From: Candidatus Limnocylindrales bacterium | GTDB lineage: Bacteria; Desulfobacterota; Binatia; UBA1149; CAITLU01 | DNA length: 64,000 nucleotides | Reading direction: 5' to 3' | Assembly (NCBI GenBank): GCA_035571835.1 | Contig: DATNBU010000008.1 | Location: 62,001 to 126,000, forward strand | Shown: positions 18,043 through 27,217 of the stretch, piece by piece | Layout: each line of letters starts with the position of its first letter | How positions within the stretch are numbered: the stretch's first letter is position 1 | Made by a program: the position numbers and the translations under genes | The notes under the pieces: model-generated | The model's input: only the letters and a program-made list of their open reading frames with translations | Database searches by the model: none | Told to the model about the DNA's origin: nothing

Positions 18043-18734
18043 TGCCCGCCGCCGCGTCCCTCGATCTGCTCGACAACATCGTCTGGCACAGCCTTTCCGG
18101 ACCGCAGCGCCGATTCGCTGCAGGAAGCGAAACCGCGCGGCGCTACGCGCGCGGGCTCAGCCCGCTCACCGGGTTTGCCGATCCCGCGCGCCCGGATTTT
18201 GACGCGCTCGCCGCGCATGCCGATATCGGCGAGCACCTGTTCTGCGGAGCATGGACCGGCGCTCCGCCGGCCGGATGGCGCGTCGATGCCGAAGTGCCGG
18301 CCGTACAGATGGTCTGGAACGGCGGAGTTCCGGAAGACGATGCGGCGCCGCATGCGATCGCGCTAACGGACGCGCATGTCGATGCGATGCTCGAGCTCGT
18401 TGCGCTCACGCAGCCAGGTCCGTTCGGGCCGCGCACGATCGAGCTCGGCGACTACTTCGGGGTCTTCGAGGACGGAAAGCTGGTCGCGATGGCCGGCGAA
18501 CGCATGGAGGCCGGATGCCTGCGCGAGATCAGCGGCGTCTGCACGCGTCCGGAAGCGCAGGGGCGCGGCCTTGCGCGCGGCCTGATGCACAGGCTCATCC
18601 GGCTGCAGATCGGGCGCGGCCTCGTGCCGTTCCTTCACGTGATGAGCTTCAACACGCGCGCGCTCGAGCTTTACGAGCGCATGGGATTCGGCCGCCATCG
18701 CGAATTGCTGATGCGCATCGTCTGCCGGGAGTGA
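18042..18734 (+). CDS. GNAT-family N-acetyltransferase
   Basis: 230 residues. The C-terminal half has the acetyl-CoA loop GVCTRPEAQGRGLARGLMHRL and a FLHVMSFNTRALELYERMGF end, the standard GNAT signature. The N-terminal half matches the FR47-like acetyltransferase arrangement. The acceptor is unknown. The start ATG at 18042 overlaps the previous stop. It converges with the histidine kinase gene, with 31 bases between the stops. Confidence 0.9.
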   Translation: MPAAASLDLLDNIVWHSLSGPQRRFAAGSETARRYARGLSPLTGFADPARPDFDALAAHADIGEHLFCGAWTGAPPAGWRVDAEVPAVQMVWNGGVPEDDAAPHAIALTDAHVDAMLELVALTQPGPFGPRTIELGDYFGVFEDGKLVAMAGERMEAGCLREISGVCTRPEAQGRGLARGLMHRLIRLQIGRGLVPFLHVMSFNTRALELYERMGFGRHRELLMRIVCRE

Positions 18735-18765
18735 CGGCCGCGAGGCGGGCTTTGCGGCGAAGCGC

Positions 18766-21489
18766 CTATGTGTCGGGCAGCGTCGTCAGAAGCTCTTCGA
18801 TGGCTTCCGGCGAAACCGGCTTCAGCATGTGAAGGTCGAAGCCTGCGTCTTTTGCACGCTGGCGATCGGCTTCCTGGCCCCAGCCGGTGAGCGCCACCAG
18901 ATAGATCCTGCTGCCCCACGACTCCTCGCGGATGCGCTGGGCGACTTCGTAGCCGTTGGCCTTGGGCATGCCGATGTCGATCAGCGCGACGTCCGGCAGC
19001 AGCCGCTCGGCCGACCGCAGCGCCGCTTCGCCGTCGAACGCCGTGTGCACGTCGTGTCCTTCGAACTGGAGCAGCATTGCGAGGCTCTCGGCCGCGTCCT
19101 GGTTGTCGTCGGCGATCAGCACGCGGCGCGGAATCACACGCATCGAGCCGTTGCCCTCGTGCGAAGCGACCGACGCCGGTACGGCTGCCACGATCGGGAG
19201 TCGCACGATGAACTCGCTGCCGCGACCGACGCCGCGGCTGCGCGCTTCGATCGTTCCGCCGTGCAGCTCGACGATCTGGCGGGCGAGCGTAAGGCCAATG
19301 CCGAGCCCACCCTGGCGTTCGAGCGACTGGTCGACCCGTACGAACAGCTCGAAGATCTGCGACAGTTTCTCGGGCGGGATTCCGATGCCGTCGTCCTTGA
19401 CCGACATCTCGAACATGCCGCGTGACGTGCCGACGGTCAGCCGGAGGTTTCCGCCGGGCGGAGTGTACTTTGCGGCATTGCCGAGAAGATTCGACAGCAC
19501 CTGGACGAGCCGCTCGCGGTCGGCTTCGAACGTGAGCGACGGGCTCGGAACGTCGATCTGCAGCTTGTGCTTCTTGGCCTGGAGCTCCTCGCGGCAGGCC
19601 TCGACCGCGGCGTCGACGATCTCTCCGCAGGCGACCCGCTCCTTGCGAAGCTCGAGCACGCCGCGCGAGATGCGCGAGACGTCGAGCAGGTCGTCGATCA
19701 GTCGCGACATCTGCGCAACCTGCCTTTCGATCATTTCGACCGGTCGCTGGATCTCGGGATTCGGAATGCTCTTGAGGAAGTAAGCTGCGTTGCGGACGGG
19801 AGCGAGCGGGTTGCGCAGCTCGTGCGCGAGGATCGCGATGAATTCGTCCTTGCGGCGGCTGGCTTCCTCGCGCTCGGCTTCGGCCTGCTTGCGGTCCGAG
19901 ATGTTGCGCGAGCTCGACGAAGCAGCGACCGGGTTGCCGGCCACGTCACGAATCGGCGAGACCGTAAGCGAGATGTCGATGCGTTTTCCGGTTTTCGTAA
20001 GCCGCACGGTCTCGTAGTGCTCGATGCCTTCGCCGCGGCGGAGCCGCGCCAGAATGGCGCGTTCCGCGGCGATCCCCTCCGGCGGAATCAGCATCTCGAC
20101 CGACCGGCCGACTGCCTCCGCTTCCGAATATCCGAACATGCGCTCCGCGCCGCGGTTCCAGCTGGTGATGATGCCATCGAGGGTCTTACTGACGATGGCG
20201 TCGTCGGAGGCTCGGACGATCGACGCGAGCAGCGCGCGGGCCTCCTCATTTCGCCGCTGGTCGGTGACATCGCGCGTAAAGCATTGCGTGTGAAGGAAAC
20301 GCCCCTCGTCGCGCAGCACGCTCGAGTCGATCAGGACGTGCTTGATCGAGCCGTCCCTGCAGATCATCTGCGCCGGCTGCGCGAGGAGGCGTTCTCCGGC
20401 CCGCAGGCGGTTCATCATGCCTTCGATGGCGGCGCGGTCCGCGTGGAAATCGACGATGTTATGGCCGAAATACTCTTCACGCGTGTAACCGAGCATTTTC
20501 AGCTCGGCATCGTTCGCCCAAAGGATCGTTCCGTCTTCGGCGACGCGATGCAGCGCGATCGCCGCGGTTTCGAGGAATCCTCCGAGCTGACCGGCCTGTC
20601 GGCGCACCTCGTTCTCGCTCTCGTGCAGCGCCGTCTCATGGACGCGGATCATCGAGAGCGCGCGCCACAACAGCCCGGTGAGGAGGACGATTTCGACGAG
20701 CGTACGAAGAGCAGTCCCGAACGCGGTATCGACGATGCCATGGTGCTGCAGCCGGACCCGAATCCATCCGAGCGACAGCGCCAGCACGACCACCACCGGC
20801 AGCGACCGTCTTGCGAGAATGCCTGCTGCGCTGTCCTCGAGAATCGTCCGCATCGGCTCGCGTTCGGGGATGCTCGCCACCACGCCGAGGCCGAGCGCGA
20901 AGATCACCGACGCCGTCTGCATCGCGATACCCGTCAGGTGCGGCAGCATGAACATCTGCGTCGCGCCGTAGAGGTGGCCGATCAGAGAGAGCATGGCGAT
21001 CGATGCCGCGGCAATGCCGAGCACGACGGCCGCGCTGCGTGACTTCGATCGCAACGGCAGCAACAGCATGGCCAGGCCGAGCAGCGCGAACGAAAACGAT
21101 GCCGGCGGTCCCATGCGCATCGGAGCAGCGGCCGCGGACTGTCCCCATGGCCGGTCGAACAGCAGCGTGTCGATGCCGAAATTCAGGTCGGTGAGGTGCT
21201 CGACCAGCGTGAGCAGGCCGACGGTGACGACGAGCGCGGACAGCACGCGAGACACGAGGACGCCCGGTTCCCGCCGCCAGTGTATCGCGAGCAGCGCGAG
21301 CCCGATGGCTACGCCGCAGAACGCGGTATTCGGGAACATGGAGATCCCGTCGTTCTTCCAGGCCGTCAGCCGCTGAATTTCGGCGGCCCAACCGATGAGC
21401 GTGAGGAGTCCGGCGCAAACTGCGTAAAGGGCGGCCGTCGCCGCGATGCGGCGAGGCCAGGTCTGACTTCCGGCCGGCATTGCGAGCAT
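18766..21489 (-). CDS. Hybrid sensor histidine kinase/response regulator with PAS domains
   Basis: About 907 residues. The N-terminus (about 15-280) is a membrane sensor of several hydrophobic segments. Two PAS domains follow (TILWANDAELKMLGYTREEY; IITSWNRGAERMFGYSEAEA), then HisKA with H-box LAHELRNPL (His about 556), an HATPase with N box NLLGNAAKY and G boxes DDGIGIP and GLGIGL, and a C-terminal REC domain (phospho-acceptor Asp about 838 in LIDIGMP). It receives a signal at the membrane or through PAS and passes phosphate to its own receiver. No DNA-binding partner is next to it. The start is uncertain: ATG at 21489 or 21480, both without a good ribosome site. Confidence 0.92.
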   Translation of the reverse strand: MLAMPAGSQTWPRRIAATAALYAVCAGLLTLIGWAAEIQRLTAWKNDGISMFPNTAFCGVAIGLALLAIHWRREPGVLVSRVLSALVVTVGLLTLVEHLTDLNFGIDTLLFDRPWGQSAAAAPMRMGPPASFSFALLGLAMLLLPLRSKSRSAAVVLGIAAASIAMLSLIGHLYGATQMFMLPHLTGIAMQTASVIFALGLGVVASIPEREPMRTILEDSAAGILARRSLPVVVVLALSLGWIRVRLQHHGIVDTAFGTALRTLVEIVLLTGLLWRALSMIRVHETALHESENEVRRQAGQLGGFLETAAIALHRVAEDGTILWANDAELKMLGYTREEYFGHNIVDFHADRAAIEGMMNRLRAGERLLAQPAQMICRDGSIKHVLIDSSVLRDEGRFLHTQCFTRDVTDQRRNEEARALLASIVRASDDAIVSKTLDGIITSWNRGAERMFGYSEAEAVGRSVEMLIPPEGIAAERAILARLRRGEGIEHYETVRLTKTGKRIDISLTVSPIRDVAGNPVAASSSSRNISDRKQAEAEREEASRRKDEFIAILAHELRNPLAPVRNAAYFLKSIPNPEIQRPVEMIERQVAQMSRLIDDLLDVSRISRGVLELRKERVACGEIVDAAVEACREELQAKKHKLQIDVPSPSLTFEADRERLVQVLSNLLGNAAKYTPPGGNLRLTVGTSRGMFEMSVKDDGIGIPPEKLSQIFELFVRVDQSLERQGGLGIGLTLARQIVELHGGTIEARSRGVGRGSEFIVRLPIVAAVPASVASHEGNGSMRVIPRRVLIADDNQDAAESLAMLLQFEGHDVHTAFDGEAALRSAERLLPDVALIDIGMPKANGYEVAQRIREESWGSRIYLVALTGWGQEADRQRAKDAGFDLHMLKPVSPEAIEELLTTLPDT

Positions 21490-21676
21490 TTTCGTCCGGC
21501 CGGCCGCGTGAACAAGGACATTCCGTCCGAAAATTACGTGCCGGGCGGAAACGGCGATCGTTCCGGGCGCGCGCTTGCCTCCGTTGAGCCGCGACGCCAT
21601 GAGAGCCCGCCGGTGGAAGCCGAAGTGACGGTGCCTCGGTGAACCAGCGGGAAACAGCCCGCACGGAGAACAGCGC

Positions 21677-22681
21677 ATGCAACTCGGATTGATGGTCGGA
21701 TACTGGCAGGGCGGCGGGCCGTGGGATTTCGTCTCGCTTGCGCAACAGGCGGAAAGCCTGGGCTTCGAGTCGGTGTGGACCGCCGAGGCGTACGGCTCGG
21801 ATGCGTTTTCTCCGCTGTGCTGGATCGGCGCACAGACCTCACGCATCAAGCTCGGAACCGGAGTTACGCAGATCTCGGCGCGCACGCCGGCGTGCGTGGC
21901 GATGACGGCCGCGACCATCGATCACATGTCGAACGGACGGCTGATCCTCGGGATCGGCGTCTCCGGCCCGCAGGTGGTCGAAGGCTGGTACGGCGTGCCG
22001 TTTGCCAAGCCGTTCACGCGTACGCGCGAGTTCATCGAGATCCTCAGACAGATCTGGAAGCGCGAAGGGCCGGTCCGCTACGACGGCAAGTACTACCAGC
22101 TCCCGTACAACGGCCCCGGATCGGTCGGTCTCGGCAAGCCGCTGAAACTGATCACGCATCCGCTGCGCGAACACATTCCGATCTATCTCGGCGCCGAAGG
22201 TCCGAAGAACGTCAAGCTTGCGACGGAGATCGGCGACGGCTGGCTGCCGCTGTTCTTCTCGCCGTATCGCACGGACGTCTATGCCGAGTCGCTCGCGCTG
22301 ATCCGGCCGGGGTTCGAAGTCGCGTGCACCGTGCAGGTCGTCGTGGGCGACGACGTCGAATCGTGCCTGATCCCGGTCAAGTGGATGCTGGCGTTCTACA
22401 TCGGCGGAATGGGCGCGAAGGACAAGAACTTCCACGTGAACATCATGGGTCGCATGGGCTTCGAGCGGGAAGTGGCCGAGGTCCAGCGCCTGTTCCTCGA
22501 AGGCAAGCGCGCGGAAGCCGCCGACGCGGTGCCGAACCAGCTGGCGGACGAGATCTCGCTCGTGGGTCCGCCGGGGCGGATTCGTGAACGGCTCGACGCG
22601 TGGAAGAAAAGTCCGGTGACCAAGCTGCTCGCGGGAACGCAGGATCCGAATGCTCTGCGTGCGCTCGCGGACGCTATGTAA
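21677..22681 (+). CDS. LLM-class F420-dependent oxidoreductase
   Basis: 334 residues. MVGYWQGGGPWDFVSLAQQA, then SVWTAEAYGSDAF, IKLGTGVTQISARTPA and GRLILGIGVSGPQVVEGWYG are typical of the F420-dependent Mycobacterium/Binatota-type LLM subfamily. HIPIYLGAEGPKNVKLATEIGDGWLP is the conserved second half. The ATG at 21677 follows GGAG. It is divergent from the kinase and is followed by the 121-bp tandem repeats. Its substrate is not evident. Confidence 0.92.
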   Translation: MQLGLMVGYWQGGGPWDFVSLAQQAESLGFESVWTAEAYGSDAFSPLCWIGAQTSRIKLGTGVTQISARTPACVAMTAATIDHMSNGRLILGIGVSGPQVVEGWYGVPFAKPFTRTREFIEILRQIWKREGPVRYDGKYYQLPYNGPGSVGLGKPLKLITHPLREHIPIYLGAEGPKNVKLATEIGDGWLPLFFSPYRTDVYAESLALIRPGFEVACTVQVVVGDDVESCLIPVKWMLAFYIGGMGAKDKNFHVNIMGRMGFEREVAEVQRLFLEGKRAEAADAVPNQLADEISLVGPPGRIRERLDAWKKSPVTKLLAGTQDPNALRALADAM

Positions 22682-22694
22682 CGACTTCCGGTAG

Positions 22695-23058
22695 AGCGCG
22701 CGTCCGACATAGGCATGCCCGCGCGCTCGCTTTAGTCCTCGCTTCGCTGCGGAACGACTCGCACGCGGGCACGCCCACGCCGGACGCGGGTTGGCGGAAG
22801 GTCGGGTAATGCTCGAGCGCGCGTCCGGCATGGGCATGCCGGCGTGCTCGCTTTAGTCCTCGCTTCGCTGCGGAACGACTCGCCCGCGGGCACGCCCACG
22901 CCGGACGCGGGTTGGCGGAAGGTCGGGTAATGCTCGAGCGCGCGTCCGGCATGGGCATGCCGGCGCGCTCGCTTTAGTCCTCGCTTCGCTGCGGAACGAC
23001 TCGCCCGCCGGCATGCCCACACCGCCCGCGGGTTGGCGGATGACGACTCGCACGCGGG
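22695..23058. repeat. Three tandem copies of a 121-bp repeat
   Basis: Units begin at about 22695, 22816 and 22937, all exactly 121 bases apart. Each contains a GCGTCCGGCATGGGCATGCC palindromic head (the first copy slightly diverged), then CTCGCTTTAGTCCTCGCTTC and a GGCGGAAGGTCGGGTAATGC tail. Copies one and two differ by a few substitutions; the third diverges in its last 30 bases. It fills the 390-bp gap between the LLM gene and the SDR gene, which converge, and holds no supported gene. Confidence 0.93.
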
Positions 23059-23071
23059 CACGCAGGCGGGT

Positions 23072-23908
23072 TCACATCTCGGAGGTGCCGATGTCCATGC
23101 CGCTCGGGAAGGCGGCTTCGAACTCGCCTTTGTAGGCGTGCGGGCCGGCTGCCATCAGGCCGCCGTCGACGACCAGCTCGATGCCGGTGACGAAGCGGGC
23201 GTCGTCGCTCGCGAGGTAGACGGCGGCTGCGGCGATGTCGGTGCCGCGCCCGGCGGTCTTCATTGGCTGCGCGTTGGCCATCACGCCGTCCATCGATTCT
23301 TCGTTGCCGCGGTGCACGAGCGGGGTGTTGATTCCGCCCGGACAGACGGTGTTCGCGCGGATGTTGTGCCTGGCCATCTGCACGGCGACCGCGCGCGTCA
23401 TGTTGACGACGGCGGCCTTGCACGCGGTGTAGGCGATCGGTCCGCATCCGCCGCTCAGACCGGCGACCGAGCCGGTGTTGATGAAGCAGCCGCCGTCGCC
23501 CTGCTCGAGCAGTACGCGCGCGCCGTGCTTCATGCCGAGGAATACGCCGCGCACCAGTACCTGGAACGTCTTGTCCCATGCGTCCGTGTCGATCTTGTCG
23601 ACCTTGCCGAGCGCACCGGGGTAGCCGGCGTTGTTGAAGACGACGTCGAGACGGCCGAACTCGCTTCTTGCGCGATCGATCATCGCGGCGACCTGCGCTT
23701 CGTCGGATACGTCGGTTCTCTGGAAGACGACGTTGGCGCCGAGGCCCTGCGCTGCGGCAAGATCGAGCGTCTCCCTGCCGGTGCGCTCGTTGATGTCGCT
23801 CGCGACGACCTTCGCGCCTTCGGCGAGAAAGCGAAGCACGCTGTCGCGGCCGATGCCGCTTCCGCCGCCGGTGATCACGGCGACCTTTCCGTCGAGACGT
23901 CCTGCCAT
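23072..23908 (-). CDS. SDR-family oxidoreductase
   Basis: 278 residues. TGGGSGIG cofactor motif, VFNNAGYPG, the catalytic Ser in NTGSVAGLSGG, YTACK as the Tyr-Lys pair and a GIELVVDGGLMA end. The ATG at 23908 has a strong AGGAGGAG ribosome site. The Asp of VVASDI after strand two suggests NAD rather than NADP. A KstR-like operator is not present. Neighbours give no clear substrate. Confidence 0.92.
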   Translation of the reverse strand: MAGRLDGKVAVITGGGSGIGRDSVLRFLAEGAKVVASDINERTGRETLDLAAAQGLGANVVFQRTDVSDEAQVAAMIDRARSEFGRLDVVFNNAGYPGALGKVDKIDTDAWDKTFQVLVRGVFLGMKHGARVLLEQGDGGCFINTGSVAGLSGGCGPIAYTACKAAVVNMTRAVAVQMARHNIRANTVCPGGINTPLVHRGNEESMDGVMANAQPMKTAGRGTDIAAAAVYLASDDARFVTGIELVVDGGLMAAGPHAYKGEFEAAFPSGMDIGTSEM

Positions 23909-23961
23909 CGAAACTCCTCCTGCTATCGTGCTCACCGCGTGTGGCGATGCTCCGAACGATG

Positions 23962-23997
23962 CGCCCGCCGAAGCGAGAAGGCTTCGGCGAGCGGGCG
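23962..23997. terminator. Strong hairpin downstream of the prx-grx gene
   Basis: Arms GCCGAAGC and GCTTCGGC with additional CGCCCGC/GCGGGCG pairing and a small bulge. It lies between the peroxiredoxin-glutaredoxin stop (24038) and the SDR start (23908), both on the minus strand. No U-tract follows in that direction, so it may be an RNA-stabilising hairpin rather than an intrinsic terminator. Confidence 0.4.
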
Positions 23998-24037
23998 TTG
24001 TAGAGGCGAAGCGGGACGGAGTCCAGAGTCGGCGTGC

Positions 24038-24820
24038 TTACGCGGCGTGGTCCGGCGGCTCGATCTCGCGGGAACCGGCCGCCTGGGACCTGGCCTTCGC
24101 GACGTGCCGCTCGAGATCATCGGCGCTTCCGACGTGCACGCCGTCGATGAAGACCTGCGGCACGGTGACCGCGCCGCTCACGGCGCGAAGCGCACCGAGA
24201 CCGCCGGCCGTTGAAATCTCGATCTCATGGAACGGCATGCCCTCGGCATCGAGCAGGCTCTTCGCGCGTGCGCAGTGCGGGCAACCCGTCTTTGAAAACA
24301 CGACGACGTTTGCGGTCGACCGTGCGGGCGCCACATAGCGGAGCATCGTGTCGGCGTCGGAGACCTCGTACGGATCGCCGGCCACTTCCGGCTCGATGAA
24401 CATCTTTTCGATGACTCCGTCGCGAACCAGCATCGAATAGCGCCACGAGCGCTCGCCGAAGCCGAGGTCACGCTTGTCGACCAGCATGCCCATCTGGCGG
24501 CTGAAGTCGCCGTTTCCGTCTGCGATCAGCCGGACATGCTCGATGTTCTGGTCGCGTCGCCACGCCTCCATGATGAAGCCGTCGTTGACGGAGATGCAGA
24601 CCACCTCGTCGACGCCGGCGCTGCGGAACGCGGGCACGAGCTCCTCGTAGCGGGGCAGATGGCTGGCCGAGCACGTCGGCGTGAATGCGCCCGGCAGCGC
24701 GAAAACGACGACGGTGCGGCCGCCGAACAGCTCGCGGGTGGTCACGTCCTTCCATTCGCCGCCCTCGCGGGTGCGGAACGTGACGTCGGGTACTCTCTGG
24801 TTTTCTCGATTGGACAGCAT
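24038..24820 (-). CDS. Peroxiredoxin 5-glutaredoxin fusion (Prx/Grx hybrid)
   Basis: 260 residues. Prx5 domain 1-165 with peroxidatic Cys50 in PGAFTPTCSASHLP; glutaredoxin domain about 170-245 with SKTGCPHCARAK and VTVPQVFIDG. Such hybrids reduce H2O2 and alkyl peroxides with electrons from glutathione passed inside the protein. The ATG at 24820 follows AAGGAG. It is divergent from oxyR across 87 bases, the classical arrangement, so induction by oxidised OxyR is expected. A 15-residue tail after the Grx domain is specific to this protein. Confidence 0.95.
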   Translation of the reverse strand: MLSNRENQRVPDVTFRTREGGEWKDVTTRELFGGRTVVVFALPGAFTPTCSASHLPRYEELVPAFRSAGVDEVVCISVNDGFIMEAWRRDQNIEHVRLIADGNGDFSRQMGMLVDKRDLGFGERSWRYSMLVRDGVIEKMFIEPEVAGDPYEVSDADTMLRYVAPARSTANVVVFSKTGCPHCARAKSLLDAEGMPFHEIEISTAGGLGALRAVSGAVTVPQVFIDGVHVGSADDLERHVAKARSQAAGSREIEPPDHAA

Positions 24821-24907
24821 CGGTGTTGTTCTCCTTGGGAAGGATACTGGACCGGTCGTCAGCATTGAACAAATTGATCCTTCTGTTATCTTGCATAGCC
24901 TGTGATT
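24821..24907. promoter_or_regulatory. Divergent prx-grx/oxyR promoter region
   Basis: This 87-bp A/T-richer gap separates the two divergent genes and must hold both promoters and the OxyR site. GATAAC and ATAG-like half sites occur in about 24880-24900 but do not form a convincing four-part OxyR consensus. The call rests mainly on position. Confidence 0.45.
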
Positions 24908-25822
24908 ATGAAACTTCCGTCCGGGACCTCGCTTCCGACGCTGAGGCAGCTCGAGTACGTGGTGGCCGTCGCCGATGAGCGCAGCTTCGGCGGCGCGGCG
25001 GCGCGCTGTCACGTGTCGCAGCCGGGCCTGAGTCTCCAGGTTGCCGAAGTCGAGCGGCTGCTCGGCGTCCGCATCTTCGAACGCGACCGGCGCGGCGTGC
25101 TCGTGACGGAGGCCGGCGACGAGATCGTCCGCCGCTCGCGCACGCTGCTCGAATCGGCGCGCGACCTCGTCGAGGCCGCGCGCCACCGTGCACGCCCGCT
25201 GGTCGGGCGTCTCCGCATGGGAGTGATCCCGACGATCGCGCCGTACCTGCTGCCGTCGTCGCTTGCGATGGTGCGGCGCGATTACCCGGAGCTCCGGCTC
25301 ACGCTGCGCGAGGAGAAAACCGACGTGCTCGTGTCGATGCTCGAGAAGGGCACGCTCGACGTTGCGCTGCTCGCGCTCGACACCGCCACCGACCGGCTCG
25401 ACTGCGAGCCTCTGTTCGAGGACGAGTTCGTGCTCGCGATGGCCCGCAGCCATCCGCTGGCGAAGAAGAAGCAGGTGAGCGAGAGCGACCTCGAAGGCGA
25501 ACGCGTGCTGCTGCTCGAAGACGGACACTGCCTGCGCGACCAGGCGCTCGCCGTGTGCAACCGCGCCGGCGCCGACGAGAACGCGGATCTTCGGGCGACG
25601 AGCCTCGCCACGCTGGTTCCGATGGTTTCCGGCGGCGACGGCGTCACGCTCCTGCCCGGGATTGCCGTGCGATCGATGGCCGGCAAGGGAAGCGGCGTTG
25701 AAGTGCGGCCGTTCCGGAAGCCGGCGCCGCGGCGAAGGATCGGTCTGGTCTGGCGCCGCGGATCGTCTCGCGCCGACGAGATGCGGCTGCTCGCGCGCAG
25801 CATCGTCAAGAGCCGGCACTGA
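24908..25822 (+). CDS. oxyR: OxyR-type LysR regulator of peroxide stress
   Basis: 304 residues. The N-terminal LysR helix-turn-helix includes LEYVVAVADERSFGGAA and HVSQPGLSLQVAEVERLLG. The OxyR-specific segment is LLLEDGHCLRDQALAVC, with Cys208 and Cys217 nine residues apart as in E. coli Cys199/Cys208; H2O2 would form a disulphide between them. An alternative GTG start lies two codons upstream at 24902. It is divergent from the peroxiredoxin-glutaredoxin gene, which is probably its target. Confidence 0.94.
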   Translation: MKLPSGTSLPTLRQLEYVVAVADERSFGGAAARCHVSQPGLSLQVAEVERLLGVRIFERDRRGVLVTEAGDEIVRRSRTLLESARDLVEAARHRARPLVGRLRMGVIPTIAPYLLPSSLAMVRRDYPELRLTLREEKTDVLVSMLEKGTLDVALLALDTATDRLDCEPLFEDEFVLAMARSHPLAKKKQVSESDLEGERVLLLEDGHCLRDQALAVCNRAGADENADLRATSLATLVPMVSGGDGVTLLPGIAVRSMAGKGSGVEVRPFRKPAPRRRIGLVWRRGSSRADEMRLLARSIVKSRH

Positions 25823-25918
25823 GCTTTCGTGTCTGCGGCGGATGCTGTGTTAAGGTGCGCCGGCTTCGGCCGGTCCATGCTCGTCCGGCATGTTCCGTTC
25901 GCCGACAGGGGGCTCCGA

Positions 25919-27142
25919 ATGAATCGTTTTGCCAGCTGGCTCCGTCATCGCTTCTCCGCGCGCCCTGCATGGATGAACGCGCTGATGGTCTTCGCCGCGT
26001 TCCAGGTCTTCGTCTACTCGCCGTGGGACATCCTCGTGAAGCCGGTCGCGACCGACCAGGATATCTGGTTCGGCATCACCCTGACCGGCTGGGCGGCGAA
26101 GATCGGTGACGTCCTTCATCTCGTCGTCTATGCGATCGGGCTCTACGGGTTCTGGCGGATGCGTCGCTGGATGCGGCCGTGGGCGGCGCTTTATGTCGCG
26201 CAGATGGCATTCTCGATGTTCGTGTGGCCGATCGCGCATTTCGGCGGATTTCGCGGCTGGCTGATGGGCCTGGTCTCCGGCGGCTTCTTTGGTGCGCTCG
26301 CGCTCGCGATCTGGCGGGCGAGGGATGCCTTTCGCGAAGCACCGCCCGAATACACGAAGCGCTACGGAGAGTGGGCGATCATCACCGGTGCGACAGCGGG
26401 GATCGGCCTCGAGTTCGCGCGTGCGCTCGCGGCGCGCGGCGTCTCGTGCGTGCTGGCCGCGCGCCGCAGTGACCGGCTCGCGGCCGTCGCCGAAGAGCTC
26501 GAGTCCCAGCACGGAGTCCGCACCCGCACCGTCACCGTCGATCTTGCGGCCGACGACGGGCCGGAAACGCTTGCCGACGCGGTCGACGATCTCGAAATCG
26601 GAATGCTCGTCAGCAATGCGGGCGTCGGCTACGCGGGGCGCTTCGACAAGCAGGATCTCGCGCGCCTCAAGCAGATGGTCGCGCTCAACTGCACGGCCAA
26701 CGTCACGCTCGTCTCACGCATGCTTCCGGGCATGCTTGCGCGCCGGCGCGGCGCGATCCTGATCATCGGATCGGTCGCCGGCCGGCAGCCGATTCCGATG
26801 CACGGTCTGTACTCGGCGACCAAGGGCTTCGAGCTTCTGTTCGGCGAGGCGCTGTGGGCCGAAGTGCGCGATCGCGGCGTCGATGTGCTGGTCGTTCAGC
26901 CCGGTCCGGTCGCGACCGAGTTCGAGGCGATTGCCGGCGAGACGCGTCCGGATCCTTCCGCCGACGAGAGCCCGCAGTCGGTCGTCGAGACCGCGCTCGA
27001 CGCACTCGGCAAGCAGCCGTCGGTCGTCACCGGATGGTTCAACCTGCTTCGTGCGAACGTCAACCGCTTCCTGCCGCGAACCGTGACGGTGTGCGTGGCT
27101 GCGGACGTCATGGAGCGCCAGACGCCGGCATCGATGCGTTGA
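25919..27142 (+). CDS. SDR oxidoreductase with N-terminal membrane domain
   Basis: 407 residues. Residues 1-140 contain about four hydrophobic segments (ALMVFAAFQVFVY; VLHLVVYAIGLYGFW; GLVSGGFFGALALAIW). Residues 145-400 are an SDR: TGATAGIGLEFARAL, LVSNAGVGYAG, IIGSVAGRQ and YSATKG. The SDR part resembles the membrane-associated DltE/steroid 17-beta-dehydrogenase-12-like branch, which acts on lipidic ketones. The fusion of a four-helix domain in front is unusual. The ATG at 25919 is preceded by GGGGGCTCCGA, a weak ribosome site. Confidence 0.9.
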   Translation: MNRFASWLRHRFSARPAWMNALMVFAAFQVFVYSPWDILVKPVATDQDIWFGITLTGWAAKIGDVLHLVVYAIGLYGFWRMRRWMRPWAALYVAQMAFSMFVWPIAHFGGFRGWLMGLVSGGFFGALALAIWRARDAFREAPPEYTKRYGEWAIITGATAGIGLEFARALAARGVSCVLAARRSDRLAAVAEELESQHGVRTRTVTVDLAADDGPETLADAVDDLEIGMLVSNAGVGYAGRFDKQDLARLKQMVALNCTANVTLVSRMLPGMLARRRGAILIIGSVAGRQPIPMHGLYSATKGFELLFGEALWAEVRDRGVDVLVVQPGPVATEFEAIAGETRPDPSADESPQSVVETALDALGKQPSVVTGWFNLLRANVNRFLPRTVTVCVAADVMERQTPASMR

Positions 27143-27217
27143 GACGTCGCCGCGCTCGGGAGAGAGCTGCCTAAAATCGAACGGGTCGCCAGCGCTCGGT
27201 GGAAGACGTCGCTTTGT

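Noticed and set aside
22695-23058. CRISPR array
   Set aside because: Units are contiguous 121-bp tandem copies, not short repeats separated by unique spacers; no cas gene is present.
24821-24907. Full OxyR four-part binding consensus
   Set aside because: Only weak ATAG-like half sites were found; the promoter is assigned by position, not by motif.
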